From Pontederia crassipes (Eukaryota; Streptophyta; Magnoliopsida; Commelinales; Pontederiaceae): a stretch of DNA of 64,000 nt. How positions within the stretch are numbered: position 1 is the first letter of the stretch; each line of letters starts with the position of its first letter. Below, in pieces: positions 11,101 to 24,468 of the stretch. The stretch lies in assembly GCA_030549335.1 (NCBI GenBank), contig CM060188.1, forward strand, positions 66,098,696-66,162,695, in the 5' to 3' direction. The notes under the pieces were generated by a model that saw nothing but the letters and a program-made list of their open reading frames with translations, was not told where the DNA came from and did not search any database. The position numbers and the translations under genes were made by a program.

Positions 11101-11460
11101 TTATTTTTAGGTAGTCTAGGACTTCAAATCACTATGGATACGCCATTTATGGTTACTACAATTGACATGTGCACTGCAGTAGAGAGTGAGTTAGGGAGTT
11201 GTAATAAAAATTGGAAAAATTGATTTTTGACTTAAAAATCAGCAAGTTATCACTAAACCCCTCCCAACATATCACTTATCAGTAGAACAAATCTTTTATT
11301 ATACACCTGATCCCCCAAACAAACAGTTACCTCACTTCCCACAGGCAGACACCTTGCAAAAAACATAAGTGAACTTGGGACCTACTATATTTATTATATG
11401 TATTATTAACAAACTAATAAGAAAGAGACTGCCGAATTAGATAAAGTTATGATACTTATG
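8106..11460. mobile_element. Decayed LTR/UTR-like region, possibly Ty3/gypsy Tat lineage
   Basis: No gene is visible. Three zones can be told apart: a cluster of GTTATCA motifs (8480-9190), a GC-richer stretch with CTGCTG runs (9480-9700), and degenerate tandem units (9850-10610). The passage near 11130-11190 (ACTATGGATACGCC, then TTACTACAATTGAC and TGTGCACTGC) resembles a segment common in Tat/Ogre-type plant elements downstream of the LTR. The lineage is from memory of such elements and is tentative. No PBS, PPT or pol domain was found. Confidence 0.35.
9850..10610 (+). repeat. Degenerate 145-185-bp tandem repeats
   Basis: About five diverged units recur, each with a core of the type CTGAGAGGT or CCGAGAGGT, then TCAGAGATGAACCAAGGAGC or a variant 30-40 bp later. 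Cores fall near 9865, 10048, 10228, 10397 and 10542. Spacing shrinks from about 183 to 145 bp. One unit holds a poly-C run (10071-10081). Confidence 0.6.
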
Positions 11461-11818
11461 ATTTATTGTAACAGTCTTAATTTTCATAAGGGTATTTTAG
11501 GCTTAACACCCCATTATTTCCTCTTATCTTCTTTCTCCATTTTTTTCTCTCTACCGAAACATGTGGGAAATTTTCAACCTACATTGAAGGAGTGATCAAA
11601 ATTACTAGGACAAAGATCAAAAAATGTTTTTAGATGAGGAAGGAGGAGAAGAAGCGATTAAAAAAAAATTTATACCTGAAACTTCAAAGTGTATACGATC
11701 TCTTCATTCTCAATATATTTAATACGTTTAGATTGAGAATTTTAGCATTCCTATTATGTGAAAGTATTGGATTATATATATAGTGATGTATTATAAAGTT
11801 TTCAAAATTCATGATTGG
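11461..11818. other. AT-rich intergenic stretch
   Basis: I see no gene, terminal repeat or motif. It directly precedes the outer end of the left copia LTR. Confidence 0.5.
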
Positions 11819-12999
11819 TGTTGTAATAAATGTTAAATCATAAGGCATCAAAATAAGGTGAATTGGTATTCTATCGAAAATATTAATTTTACGAAATACA
11901 TCGTATAAGCACAAAACAAATTCAATAAACTTAAAATCAAACACAACAATACTCGAATCGTATGCATACTAGAATAGGAGGGAGAGGAAGAGAGAAAAAC
12001 AAACAAAAGAAGGCAAGATGATTCATTGACAAGATTCAATCACACACTCTGACTTCTCAACCATGAGATTAGGTCACACCTTTTCTTCATTTCAAATGGG
12101 ACAAGGAAGAAACCCTTTACAACTTTTTTTCACTTCGAGATGTAAGAGACGTCTCTCATAATCGAAAGTTTTCACCTATCTTTTCTTCGCTCAAGAAGTA
12201 AGGCACAACCGCTTATCACTAAGAAGCTAAACAACTATTTCAATATCACAATAAATACTCCTTAATCTTTCTTTTACAATTCAAAAACTCACTCAAAAGT
12301 AAGAGAGAAAGGAATTACATATTTGTAACTTTAGGCTCAAATGAACTTCATGAGAGTGCTCCCCAATTTCGAGATATATTTTATAGCCTTCTTAATTATA
12401 TTTAGTCGTTGGGGCTTGTTTATCACTTTTTGGATCGAAATATGGGTGTTATAGTACATTCTACGTGCTCACTAGTCGATTGTTCTACTCACCGATCAAC
12501 TGTTCTTCATAGTCGTTGAAAAATATGATTGTTGGTGGATTCTAGGTATTGACTGGTTGCGCTTTTTCATTCATTGATAGATCAATCACTCAATCGATTG
12601 AACTATCGGTCATCGTTCACTTCGTTCGTCATCAACACTGACTTCAACCAATAGACTTGTCTACAAATATTGACTGGTTTTCATGTCTTTCATGTTGGTC
12701 GACCGATTTACCAGTTCATCAAATTGATTGATCGACCACTCTATATTATTGTGTATATAACATTTCGCACCATTATCAGAATATGATGATTTTTATTCGT
12801 TGGAAAGCTAATTACAACTTTCATATTCACATGGTAGTTTAGATATGAATAAAACATATTTAAATATTGACTTAAAGTTCATTGCATAAAATAATTCATT
12901 TTGAATTTAACTATTTTTGTACTTTAAATATAACTCCAGTTAATCGAGATTTGTAGCATCAAAATATAATTAGCTAGGGCTAAAAATTTTGTTCCAACA
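11819..12999 (-). mobile_element. Old copia LTR, minus orientation
   Basis: On the minus strand this LTR begins TGTTGGAACAAAATTTTTAG at 12999 and ends near 11819. It aligns along its length with 18314-19554 on the plus strand, roughly four-fifths identical by eye. A purine tract lies just outside its start, making it a 3' LTR of a minus-strand element. The 12470-12740 part is rich in GATCGATC and TCGACC motifs. Confidence 0.8.
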
Positions 13000-13014
13000 A
13001 TCTTCCCCTTTTAA
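13000..13014 (-). other. Polypurine tract of the left copia LTR
   Basis: On the minus strand this reads TTAAAAGGGGAAGAT, immediately before TGTTGG. It is a typical copia PPT-LTR junction and fixes this LTR as a 3' LTR. Confidence 0.8.
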
Positions 13015-16000
13015 TGAAGACAAATAGAGAAATATGAAAAGTACATATGTCGAGAGAAAATTATATGAAAATCGAAATCTCACTCCCTTGACTCTTAACT
13101 TTCCTTACAATGATAGATATATAAATAAGTCTTAATTGTAAGGTATTTCATATGGAGTTATATTTATGAGATCCACATAACTAATTAGAGATTATATAAG
13201 TTAGAGGTCATAGTTTTTGTATGTATATTTTTCTTTTATTCTTATCATATTTATTCTATACTTCTTCGTCTTATGTTTCATCAAAAAGTAGTTTGCACAA
13301 TTAACAAAAGTAAAAAAAAAGTTTACTCCCCTTTAATTATATATCATGTTTGTACTTCCCTACTTTCAATCTTCCCTTGTTTCCATATAAAACAAAAGAT
13401 ATAAAATAGAGAAATGAAAAATGAAAATTTTCATTTGTTGATGATATCATAAAAAGATATTCCAAGTGTAGTAAATGTGGTAGACAAAAATACTACCCCC
13501 TCCCTCTTAAGTTGATGATTGGTTCACAAAAATAAAATATGAAGTCAAAATTATTTAGGGTTGTAAAATTTTGAGACAACAATGATGTGTCAAATTTGAA
13601 TTAAATTATATCAAATAGTTTAAAATATGACAATATGAACAAGAGTCTTTGATAAATTTTTATTTAACAAACCAATGCTCAAGATAAGTGAAGAAATTAA
13701 TATCTCAAACTTTTACACAAGCTCATTTTTCTCTTTTTATCTTTCTTTAGTCCTTTAAGTTTAAAATATAAGAGTTATGTCAAGAGATGGTACTAAAATA
13801 ATTCTACAAGTCATGAAAATATAGATCCATGCTCATGGAAGCTAAAGAATTTATATTTTTCATGATATGGTATAAAGATCTCAAATGTAAATACATACTT
13901 ACATAAGTCATAAAGTTTTACATATATTTTGATTTGTTTAAGAGAAATGTCATTTAAACATCATTTCAATTTGATGGCCATGTGTCAAATGATACATGAA
14001 TACTCAAATGATAATAAGTTATCCACATTAATCTTATAACAAATAAAATGAAGTATATGATATTTTTCAAAGTTTCAAAGGTTGACTTCTTTTAATTGCA
14101 ATCCCACAAAATATCAAATGTCTAAATAAAAATTAGTAAAAGCCTAATTAAAGATACAAGCTTACAATTTTTAAGAGTTAAGTATAATAAATAACATAGG
14201 CTTTTCCAAAGTTAAACTTATCCGAAAAATTCACTTTTCAAGAATCATATATTTGTCCACAAATTTATTTTTTATTTTCTTTCTTTCTTTGTCACAAGAT
14301 AATAGTCAAGATTAGTGACAAAATAGCAAATTATATTAGAAAACATCAAAGTTTAGTTTTTACATATTTTCATTTTTTAGGAAAAATGATAACACTTTTA
14401 AAAGTTATGAATGATGTCTAAGAATTTTTATTATATGACGTGATAATTTTAAAATTCAAAAGGTAAGAGTCATGTCAAGATAATTCACAAAATTAAGTGT
14501 ATAAATCAATTTTGATTTGAGATCTATATAACAAGTTGAAAATGATCTTCTTAATCATATACTTCCTTTAAAAATTAAATGACTTATGCAACAGTTTCCA
14601 AATATCACCATTATATATCACAATAATTTATCAAGAGTCATAAGATGCATGTATACTCAAATAATTTATGATGTAACAAATCATGACAATAGAAGTTCAT
14701 GCACATAAAACACAAAAGTTTATTTTCAAGAGTTATTCCAAAATGCTTGTCCTATATTTTAAATCTCTTTTTAGATAAAAAAAAGCATAATTCAAGTTGA
14801 AAAGACTTGACAATAATATTTTCATATGACTTTTTCTTGCCAACTCAAAAGGATAATTGTGATAATAAGCATGACAAAGGTAAAAGTAAGCATTTTTTTC
14901 TTTGACATGTGAAAAATATAAAGTTTGCAAGTGTATTATCACAAATCAAAAGAAAATATTATGGATTAATATCAAAATTCTCCATGAGTTTGCATTTCTA
15001 AACATTCAAAAGGTATTCAATTAGTATTCCAATATTATGGCTTCTTTTAATTTTAAAATTATCAAACATCAAATGTCATCAACAAAAAGTATGTGATAAT
15101 CAAATTTCAACCAAACAAAGTCATTTATTATTTTTCTCTCGTATTTAAAAAAAATGGTTCCTTTATACTTTAAAATCATATGCATCATATAAGTATATTG
15201 AATCACAAATATAAAGATGCATGCAAAGTACTACACAAGATTCATATAAATCAAGTATATATGGTCAATGTCAAAATCAATACACTTTGAGTGTGAAGAG
15301 CCATATATGCAAGCAAAATTAGTATTAGTGTCCTTATTTTTGTTAAATATAATTTCCACATTGAATTAGCAAGGTAGTAAAAAAATATCAACTTAGAAAT
15401 CATCATGCAAAATTCAATAGGCATGTTTTCATTAAGAATATTTAGTCAAAATGAGCAATATATGCACTTTTAAATTAGATGAGCAAGCCAAGTCTACGAT
15501 GCACAAGGATCTAATCTTTTATCATTTATTAACTTATGCACATATAATGATAATAAATAAAAAAAATCAATACATAGGTATGCATGATGTCAAAATGAGT
15601 CTAAATCTTTATTTTCATATAGCAAAATACTTTTACTACAAACTTTGTGCCTTCATCTCATTTCAATTTCTTTTTCTTTTTCTTTTCATCGGATGTGAAC
15701 CAATCCTTTGAATTTTGACACCCAAATTAATTTGAGTCCACAGTTTGTTAGTCATATTTTCTTTTGAAACTCATTTCATTCCACTATGATTAGTTTTTCA
15801 ATTTGCATTCAAAAGCATAGTGACCATGAAATTCGTATGCTTAATAAATAGAATGATATTGTAAAAGTGTTATCATGAATATGTCGATATTTGTAAAAAT
15901 AAGCATAATGATGTCCAACATATTTCCTAAAATTGTTATTATTTCTTATCATATCAAATTACTATATATCAAAGTTAATAAAACATAAATGTTTGTCAAA

Positions 16001-18313
16001 TATTAATGGATAAAATTATTTACAAAATATGATCGCATATATCATTTTATTTTATCAAATCAAAATGACAATCATAATAAATATGGCAAAAGATGAAGAT
16101 ATGCATATGATTTACTTCAATTGACATGTGAGAAAAGATTTTGTGCAAATACATTATTACAAGTAAAAAAAAAGTTATGATATCAAAATTTAAAACTCTC
16201 TCCAACTTTCATTTCAAATTTTCAAACAAATTTGTCAATTTTTATGTCTAAATTCCAAATTATATTTTTTTTCAATTCCAAAATCATAATGCATCAAATG
16301 TCTAAATAAAAAGATAATAATAGCATAAACAAATATATTATAACATTCTTGATCATCGTGTGAGATTGTTTGTTCTGGACCTTGGCCCATACGGTTTTAT
16401 TAAAATGTGTCACACCTGGACAAAGTCGTGTTATGATATATATTCATCATCTCTCCTATGACTTAGAAGTAAATATTTGATCAATTACCATATATATTCA
16501 TCATCTCTCATGTGTCTTCCTCTTCATTTGACAACTTAGAACTAAAGATTTGATCAATTCCTTTGATTTTCCAAGTCTTATTTACTTTAGAATAGAAGTG
16601 AAGTAGTCTACAAAACACACCATATTTCTTTAGTACAAACTTGTCTAGGCCCAATATGATTAGTTTTGGTTCCTTTAGGAACCCACATTAATTTCTTCTC
16701 AATATTTATATTTTTTTATTTATCACTCAAATGCACAATGCCCATAAGCGCCATAATAATGACAAGTAATAGATGGTCCAACAAAATGAACATCAACATA
16801 TTCAATTTCAAAGTGTTATTATGGGATGCATGATCATAAGAGTTTTTAGTTTTCAAATGATGAATATGGATGTGCTCAGATTTCATTGAATATGAGTATT
16901 TCAAATAATACCCACTTAAGCTTTTAAATTTTTTCTAGAAATCATGTTTCTTTTTTTATGCATTAGAAATATTTTTTATATGGATTTTGACCATATGGAT
17001 AGGTCTTTGAACATTCTTCATGCTTTTCCAAGAACTAGAAAATATTTCATCTAAGGATTTATGTAAAGAAAATATTTTAGTTGTGTAATTCATCATGTAA
17101 TACAAGCAACTTTGAATTCTTAATTTTTAAACATTCATAAGATGCACATAAATTATTAATAGAAGTATTTTTTTTAAACCCTCTTTTTCAATCATGCATG
17201 CATCAATATTGTCTTTCAAATTTTCAACTAAATTAGACAATTTTATATTTTTCACGTTTTAAGAAATCACAAGATAACGAAAGAGCATCGTTTTTCCTTT
17301 TTAAAATATCGATTTGAACTAAGCATGCATCATTTTTGTTCTTAGGAGATTAGTAATTATTTTTCATGATATCAAAATTTCTTTATTTTTTTTAGAGAAA
17401 GATATTTTTAGATTAAAGAAGAATGTTATTTATGCACATTAAAATCAATAGTATCATCATCATTACTAGAGCAATAAGATGTGTAGGCAGCTTCCTCATG
17501 ATCTTCATTCTTTATCATTAAACACAAATTCTAAAATATCGTGGATGTAGAACTATCACTTTCTTCATTATCCATATTGGTTGTGCCCCTTTTTTATCAA
17601 AATTGATCCCTTAAAATTTATTTAACAAAACTTACCAAATTTCGTGAGATATAGAACAAATAAAAATGATATTAAATTTTCTACATTTAAAGTACAATAA
17701 AATGCATTTCGGACTTTCAAATCAAATTTGGCAATTGAAATTTCAAAATTATTATATTCAAAGAAGGAAAGATCAATGGAAACATCATTCAAAATCCTCT
17801 TTGGCTTCTCAAAATCATTTTCTACATTTTTTCACGTATCAAATCAATTGAACACAAATATGCTATTCTAATTTTACAAGAAGAAAATGAATAATCTTTA
17901 AAACTTGCAAACTAGATTTTTATAGGAAACACCACACATTAAATTTACATATTTTATATTCTTAACATTTATCCTAAAAAATTTATACAAGTATTGAAAT
18001 CTAGTTCATATACAACATTTTGACAAAAGATATCGACATATTAATATCTTATTTTAAATTTCTCATTTTCATGAATGCTATAGAAGGATCAAATAAACTT
18101 CTACTATTTCATACAATTCAAAATCTAATTCTATTTTTATGAATTATAGTGAATTTTATAATTTCATCACATTGCTAACTTGAGACTACGTGATAATAGT
18201 TTGATTTTTAGGTCACAACTATTTTTATACATCACCAAATCACATGAGCCAAAATTTTATTGTAACTAACTTCAAGGCTCTTCTGAATGAATTAAACTTA
18301 TTTAGATATTTAT
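13015..18313 (-). mobile_element. Gutted copia internal region
   Basis: This is AT-rich DNA without long frames. Minus-strand relics give a copia order. A Gag C-terminal-like piece reads LCLMIKNEDHEEAA (about 17430-17530). Pre-integrase linker-like KKLMWVPKGTKTN follows at about 16640-16712, and a second similar KLIWVSKFKG at about 15690-15740. No integrase, RT or RNase H domain was found between 15.7 and 13.0 kb, so most of pol is missing. The rest shows only scattered AT-rich repeats. Confidence 0.55.
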
Positions 18314-19554
18314 TGTTGAAACAAAGTTTTTATGCCATTACTAAGTATATTTTGACGATACAAATCTTGATTAACTAGAGTTATATTTAAAGTGTCGAAA
18401 GAGTTAAATTCATAATTAATTATTTTATGCTATGAACTTTAAGTCAATATTTGAATATGTTTCATTCATATTTGGACTAACATGTGAATATGAAAGTTGC
18501 AAACAAATCTTGTTAGCTTTCCAATAAATAAAAAATCACCACATTCCGATAATGATGCGGAACATTATATGCAAAATAGTGTAGGATGATCAATTAGTTG
18601 ATCTAGTGAACCGATCAATCGATCATGTAAAACGATTGATTGGTCAACTGATGAGCATCGAAAATGAAAAAATTGGCCAATATTTGATGATTGATCGATC
18701 AATTGGAGACAACGGTGGAACGGGTGATCAGTGTTGATGTCGGACGAAGTGAGCGGTCGATCGATAATTCAACCGATTGAGTGACTAATCGATCGGTGGA
18801 TGAAAAAGTGCGACCAATCAGCACCCATAACATACCAATGATCATATTTTCCAACGGCTATGAGGAGAGTTACTAGTGAGCAAAACGATCGATCGATGAG
18901 CGTGCAAAATGCAATATAACTACATATTTTGACAAAAAAAGTAGGAAACAAGTCCCAATAGTTAAATGGAGTTAAGAAGTCTATAAAAGAAATCCAAAGG
19001 TATAGGAATAATCAAGACTTCTAAGCAAACTTGGGGAACACTTTTATGAAATCAGTTGAGCCTAAAGTTGTAAATATTTAATTCCTTTCTCTCTTACTCT
19101 TGTGTGAGGTTTCAAGTTATAAAAGTGATATTGATGAGTGTTCTTGTAATATTGTAATAGTTGTTTAGCTCCTAAATGATACTTCTCGAGCGAAGAAAAA
19201 GTTGGTGAAAATTTTCAACTACGAGAGATGTGCCTTAGCTCTCGAAGTAAAGAAAAGGTCCCATTTGAAACGAAAGAAGAGTATTAGTGGAATCTTCAAT
19301 GGTCTCGAGATCAAAAGTCGGAACAAGTACGTAGATTAAAGCATGACCGAACCTTGTCAACAAATCACCTTGTGTTCTTGTATTTGCTTTTCTCTCTCAC
19401 TTTCCTTCCTACTTTATTATGCATATGATTTGAGCATTGTTCTGTTGATTTTAACTTTACCAAATCGATTTTGTGCTTCCACGATGTATTTTGTAAAATG
19501 AATATTTTGGTAAAACACTAATTCACCCCCGTATTGGTGCTTTGTGATCCAACA
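18314..19554 (+). mobile_element. Old copia LTR, plus orientation (inverted partner of 11819-12999)
   Basis: This LTR begins TGTTGAAACAAAG and ends GTGATCCAACA at 19554, about 1.24 kb. A primer-site-like sequence follows, so it is a 5' LTR in plus orientation, opposite to its partner. The 18590-18900 part is rich in GATCGATC motifs, like the corresponding part of the left copy. Confidence 0.8.
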
Positions 19555-19556
19555 AT

Positions 19557-19568
19557 TGATATCAGAGC
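19557..19568 (+). other. Mutated tRNA-Met primer site
   Basis: The sequence TGATATCAGAGC differs from the usual TGGTATCAGAGC at one base. It sits two bases after the LTR end CCAACA, the standard copia layout. Confidence 0.8.
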
Positions 19569-21260
19569 AAGATTTCTCTTATTTTTAAGATTTAATAATC
19601 TTACATCAAAGTAGATCTCCATAAACTAAGTTTTGTTCTTTTTATTGATAATGTGTCACAACTATTTAGTTTGGAAAGTGACGTATTAAACTATTGATGT
19701 CAACTTTTATTATGATTAATTATGTTAACATTTTGAATTTCCTTAAATGTTCACATACATTACAACTGTATCGATGATTTCCTTAAATGTGTCAGTTTAT
19801 AATTCTTTATGATAATTTGCATACTTAAAATGTTATGCTATGTTAACAAAATCATGATGGGTGTACTAATAATTAACTTGACATTAAATTGATAAGTTAA
19901 GTCATAATTTAGTTTAAACATAAAAAAAATTATGATAAATGTTTGATGTATTGATGATACACAATGTACCACAAGTTGAAAAATATATATTTTATCACTT
20001 ATTGAAGTCAAGATGTGCCACAATGTCCCACACTCGATGCATGTGCTTCAATGCCATAATGTCCCATGAAGTAAAGTTTTATACCTTGTATATATATTTT
20101 TCGAAAATAAAGTCTATATAACGCACCTAAATAATTAATATGATGATATTGACATAATTCTTCAATTTAAGCAAAATAAGATATCATATGATAAACTTAA
20201 ATAATGTGATGCCATAGTAAACATTAAAAGGAAATAAAGATGAAGAAAGTCCAAAAGTTTGTGAAGCAACTATGTTGAAATGTCAAGTTAATGATGAAAG
20301 AAAGGAAAACAAGGATGTGATAACTAGTAATGTCAATGAACTTATGAAGCAACTTATCAAAGGACTATATGAAAAATTACATAAAGAAATAACCATAAAT
20401 TAAGATAAATGTCCACTTATGAATGTCTTGATAAATGATGTTATATGATGAATGTACTATTTTTATTGTATTTATTGATAATGATACTTTTAATGTTAAT
20501 AATGTGATGTGATGTAAGGATGACAGGATAGTTAATAGCATTTATGTTACTATATTTCATACTATGACTATTGCATACATATAATATAATGATTATATGC
20601 CATAATGTGCATGACATTTTAGTTGAAAATTTTGCGCATTAAGATCATGCATATAGTGAAGAATAGATGCTACTCACTCAATTTATGATGAAAAGAGTTC
20701 ACATGTTTAGAATGAAATCGTGTCATGACATGATTCCAATAAAGTTTTGTGTGCTAATCTTTTATATCTAACTGAGTTATTTATATGTTAAAATGTTTCG
20801 ATATTAAATTAAAATTATTATGTAATATGGGTGCATATAATATCTTAAAGTCCCCCAATGATACTATATTTGGGGGCTGGTTTTCTTGAGGTTATATTTA
20901 AACTTTTAATTTTGATGTAGCTCAACTGAACTTGTGGAATATTAAGGAAGCTAATAGATTTTTATTATGAACTATGCATGTTGGCTGATATTTTTATATT
21001 TTAAACTCATTTGATTTTACCTTGGTCATGGAGCATACTTTTATGAGCAACTGGAATCAGTGAGAACTAAATCTAAAATCAGCAACAAAATGGTACTTAT
21101 CCAATCAATTTATCCTTCTTTTCTAGAATTAAAAATATAAAAAAATCTTTTATTATCGTAATTTGATTGCTCTTTCGACAAAGAAATTAAACTCCATTTT
21201 CAATAAAATATTTTTGGTTCCATGATAAACCTATGGGCCTGAACAACTTTTGAGCTCCGA
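19569..21260. other. Intergenic, AT-rich; short copia leader then unassigned
   Basis: The first 60-100 bases look like a copia leader, then similarity stops. Beyond that no gene or intact element is seen. A 7-8-bp inverted repeat TCCCCCAA...TTTGGGGG lies at 20851-20876. Confidence 0.4.
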
Positions 21261-21339
21261 GGCTCGAGCTTTAGCCTCTCTCGGGATTGAAAGGAGAGGG
21301 AGTTAAAAGAGGGGGAAGGGAAGAGAACATTTTCTTTCC

Positions 21340-21616
21340 CATGTTTGGATGGCTTTATTGAGAGGGAAAAAAAGGAAATGGATGGAGGAAAGAGATGAAG
21401 GGATTAATTGTGTGAAATTACTTATTTACCCTCTTAATAATAATAGAAAAAATATAATTAAGGATATAATTGTCCATTCACTTTCTTATTAACTTTTTCT
21501 CTTCTTTCTCTTTTTTGTCCTCCCCCAAACCAGGTAAATATATTTACTCTATTTCTCCCATTTTCCATCCCCCTCTTTCTCCTTCATTTCCTTTACTAAA
21601 TTTATCCAAACAAAGC
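21340..21616. mobile_element. MITE-like element with purine-rich inverted ends
   Basis: The left end TGTTTGGATGGC, with a following AGGGA/GGAAATGGATGG stretch, is matched in inverted form by the right end ATCCAAACA and its CATTTCC-rich flank. Arms are about 60 bp. No target duplication was convincing. Confidence 0.5.
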
Positions 21617-21849
21617 CTTAGCTTTGTTTTGTTGAGTCATTTTTTTCCCTAATTTTGGTGCTTTTGTTTTTTAGAACTAACTAAAACTTTCGTTCCTAAT
21701 GCCAAATGTGTCAGATAGGCAAATAAAAGATTACTTCATAAGGGATAATGATTTTTTATTTTCAAGTTCAGTTTTAAGAAGTTATATATTCTAGAGAAAT
21801 AATTTTTCTTTTAGAAAGTTGCAAAAGTTTGAATCTTCAATAAATAGCA

Positions 21850-22722
21850 ATGTTTTCATAATCAGACCGGTGATCGAATCGGACGACCAACAGGGTCGTG
21901 GTTGAACTGGTTCACTCGGATTCAACGATTGAATCAAATTTTATTAAAATAATATTATTCATAATAAGATTAAGGTTATATACATAACAAATATTATATT
22001 ATGTATATAAAAAAGTTAGCAATATACTAAAATTAAAATACTAACATATATATTAAAATATTATTATTGATAAGACAATTATTTCTAATTTTTTTAATAC
22101 TTAATATTTATTGATTATTATTAAATTATCATTAAATGCTAATAATATATTACTCTTTTTTACCATAAATCACTCTTATGTTTCATTTTTTATTTAACTT
22201 TCTTTATTCACATTTCTTCCTTTCTCTCTTCATTACTTTTACTTTTCTTTTTTATCTTTTTTCCTCTTTATCCATTAATTCTATGTGCTTTATCATTTAA
22301 TGTTATTAATGATATATTAATTTATTATAGCCTATATCACTCTCTTCATTAATCTTGTAATCATTATATTTTATTCTCAATTTTTTTCATTCCTTCATCT
22401 CTCTTCATTTATTTTATTTTCCTTATTTTACCTTTCTTCCTCTCTCTCTCTCCCCTCATTAATTCTCCATCTAAATTCATTTTTTCTTGATTCAATCCGG
22501 TTTATTTTTTCCTATTTCCATCTTTTTTGTTTCCATTTTAGTGATTTTTAAGTTCATTTCACATTTTTTAAATTGAACCGGGTTTCGTTTAGTTCGTTGT
22601 TCAAACCGATTCAATCAAATTTTGTCCGGCAAAAAAATCAATCCAATTTTACTTAAAATCGGTCCGGACCCACCAGTTGGTGGTCAAACCGGCTGGTCCG
22701 GATTGGTTTTAATAACTATGAT
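21850..22722. mobile_element. Possible TIR element with ACCGG-rich ends
   Basis: Both ends carry related, inverted GC-rich sequence (left CAGACCGGTGATCGAATCGG, right GGTGGTCAAACCGG and GGTCCGGATTGG) around an AT-rich core. This is a common arrangement in plant non-autonomous transposons. Exact termini and target duplication were not found. Confidence 0.4.
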
Positions 22723-22732
22723 AAAGAGGCAT

Positions 22733-23383
22733 GAATTCAATGAGCATCCACCCTATTTTAAAGGAGTGGACATTGTCCTTACATCATCTGTTGTCGGATG
22801 ATTGATCGACGGTTCATGCACAAGGGCGGTTCGTGAGCGGTTCAACGGATGGTTCAGTAGGCGACAGCTTGCGATTCAGCGGACGAGTTGGGGAAGAACG
22901 TAGAGCTCACCTCAGTCTCTTGTCATTTTTTTCCCTGGAGTGATGACAATAGTCGCTGCACTCGACGACGCTGCAGCCCTCAAACTAGATGACGCCCCCT
23001 CCCATATCATCGTCGCCCTCGAACTCGACCATGCTTTGCTCACTTGCCATCGACATTGCCCTGGATCTCGCCCTCTCACCCTCGATCATCAACCTCCTTG
23101 ACGTCTGTATCAACCTCGAGGGCGACGAAGATGACCTCGCCACTCTCGATCCTCACCGTTCATCATCATCGCTGCATCCTAGGGTACGAAGATGACCTCG
23201 CCACTCTCGATCCTCACCGTTGTCATTGTCGTTGTGAGTCCTAGGGCACATTGTGTGGGAACCCTTTACAGCTGAACCTCTTGCGAACAACGCCTTGTGC
23301 GTGAGTCGTCGATCCATCGTCCAACGACAAACATAAGGGGGAGCGTCCACCTATTTAAAATGAGGTGGATGCCCATTAAATTC
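22733..23383. mobile_element. Non-autonomous MULE, copy 1
   Basis: The 651-bp element has inverted ends GAATTCAATGAGCATCCACC (left) and GAATTTAATGGGCATCCACC (right, inverted). Identical 9-bp direct repeats AAGAGGCAT flank it at 22724-22732 and 23384-23392, the target duplication size of Mutator-like elements. The interior is GC-rich and holds a 61-bp direct duplication (copies near 23126 and 23187). No transposase is encoded. The apparent short frames inside look like artefacts of TCG/ATC-rich sequence. Confidence 0.88.
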
Positions 23384-23427
23384 AAGAGGCATGATGTATT
23401 CGAATTGTGACTTTGGAAAAAGATAAA

Positions 23428-24459
23428 GGATTTAATGGGGCTCCTACCTAATCGGATGTCGTCCGATCACATCGAATGGCATTCGCGAGAGTGCATTGAA
23501 CCGAACAACAACGACCGGTCCATTACATCAAATCAATTTTGAATGTCACAATCGCCGGTGATCTTCGCACTGATGTCGCAACCGCCGGCGTCCACGCTGC
23601 TGACGATGCCCTCAACCATTGTCGAACGCCGTTCACAAAGGATGGTCACTGCTTCTACTCACTCAACCCCATGTCGTGGTCATCAATGACTTCATCGTCA
23701 TCGTCGACTTCAAAAGCGACCGACAACACGCAGCCGTCGTGTCGAGTGGTCGCCTAGGTCACAGGATCTGTTGCCATCGTGCGAGCTGAGAGTGAGTTCA
23801 CCATCGGCACAAGATCTGCAATCGTCGCATCAAGAGGTTGCCATTGGCACAAGATCCGCATCGGCACGAGATCCGTAGACACCAGATCAAAGGAGGGCAA
23901 CGTTGTGTGGGAAAAGGGGGACGGCAGTGACTATGATCGGCAGACGGACGTGACTTGAAAGTGGACGTGTCGCACCGAGAGGGCACCTCGACACAAGATT
24001 CGCGTCGGTACGGGATCCGTTGACACCAGATCGAAGGAGGGCAACGTTGTGTGGGAAAAGGGGGACGATGGTGCCTACGCTCGGCAAAGGGACGCAACCT
24101 AGAAGTGGGCATGTCGCATCGAGAGGGCACCGTCGGCCCAAGATCTGCAGTCGCACACATCGCCGATGTTGCTAGTCGTCGCCGAAGCTGCCGCTGCTCT
24201 CCTCCACCACTGCCGCTGCTCACCGTTACTGCTTTCATTGCTCACTACTCGTTGCTCATCGCCGCCACAGATGTTGTCTCTGCTCGCCGTCGCCGTTTCT
24301 CATTGCCTGTTGCCGTCGGATGTTGCCTACCGTTGGGCAAATAAATGAACTAGTTCAGTTGTTTGAATGCCGATTTGGCGCGCTCTTGTGGATGTCGTCG
24401 GATATGATCGGACGGCATCCAATGTAGGTAAGAGGCTCCTACCTACTCCCATTAAATTC
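23428..24459. mobile_element. Non-autonomous MULE, copy 2
   Basis: The 1032-bp element has ends GGATTTAATGGGG and, inverted, GAATTTAATGGGA. Exact 9-bp direct repeats AAAGATAAA flank it at 23419-23427 and 24460-24468. TIR similarity continues inward (GGCTCCTACCTA against inverted GTAGGTAGGAGCC, and GGATGTCGTCCGAT against GGATGCCGTCCGAT). The GC-rich interior holds an approximate 144-bp tandem duplication (from 23878 and 24022). No transposase is seen. Confidence 0.88.
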
Positions 24460-24468
24460 AAAGATAAA

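Noticed and set aside
22989-24348. Several 60-146-codon frames in the GC-rich blocks
   Set aside because: They overlap on both strands inside two MULEs and come from TCG/ATC-rich repeats.
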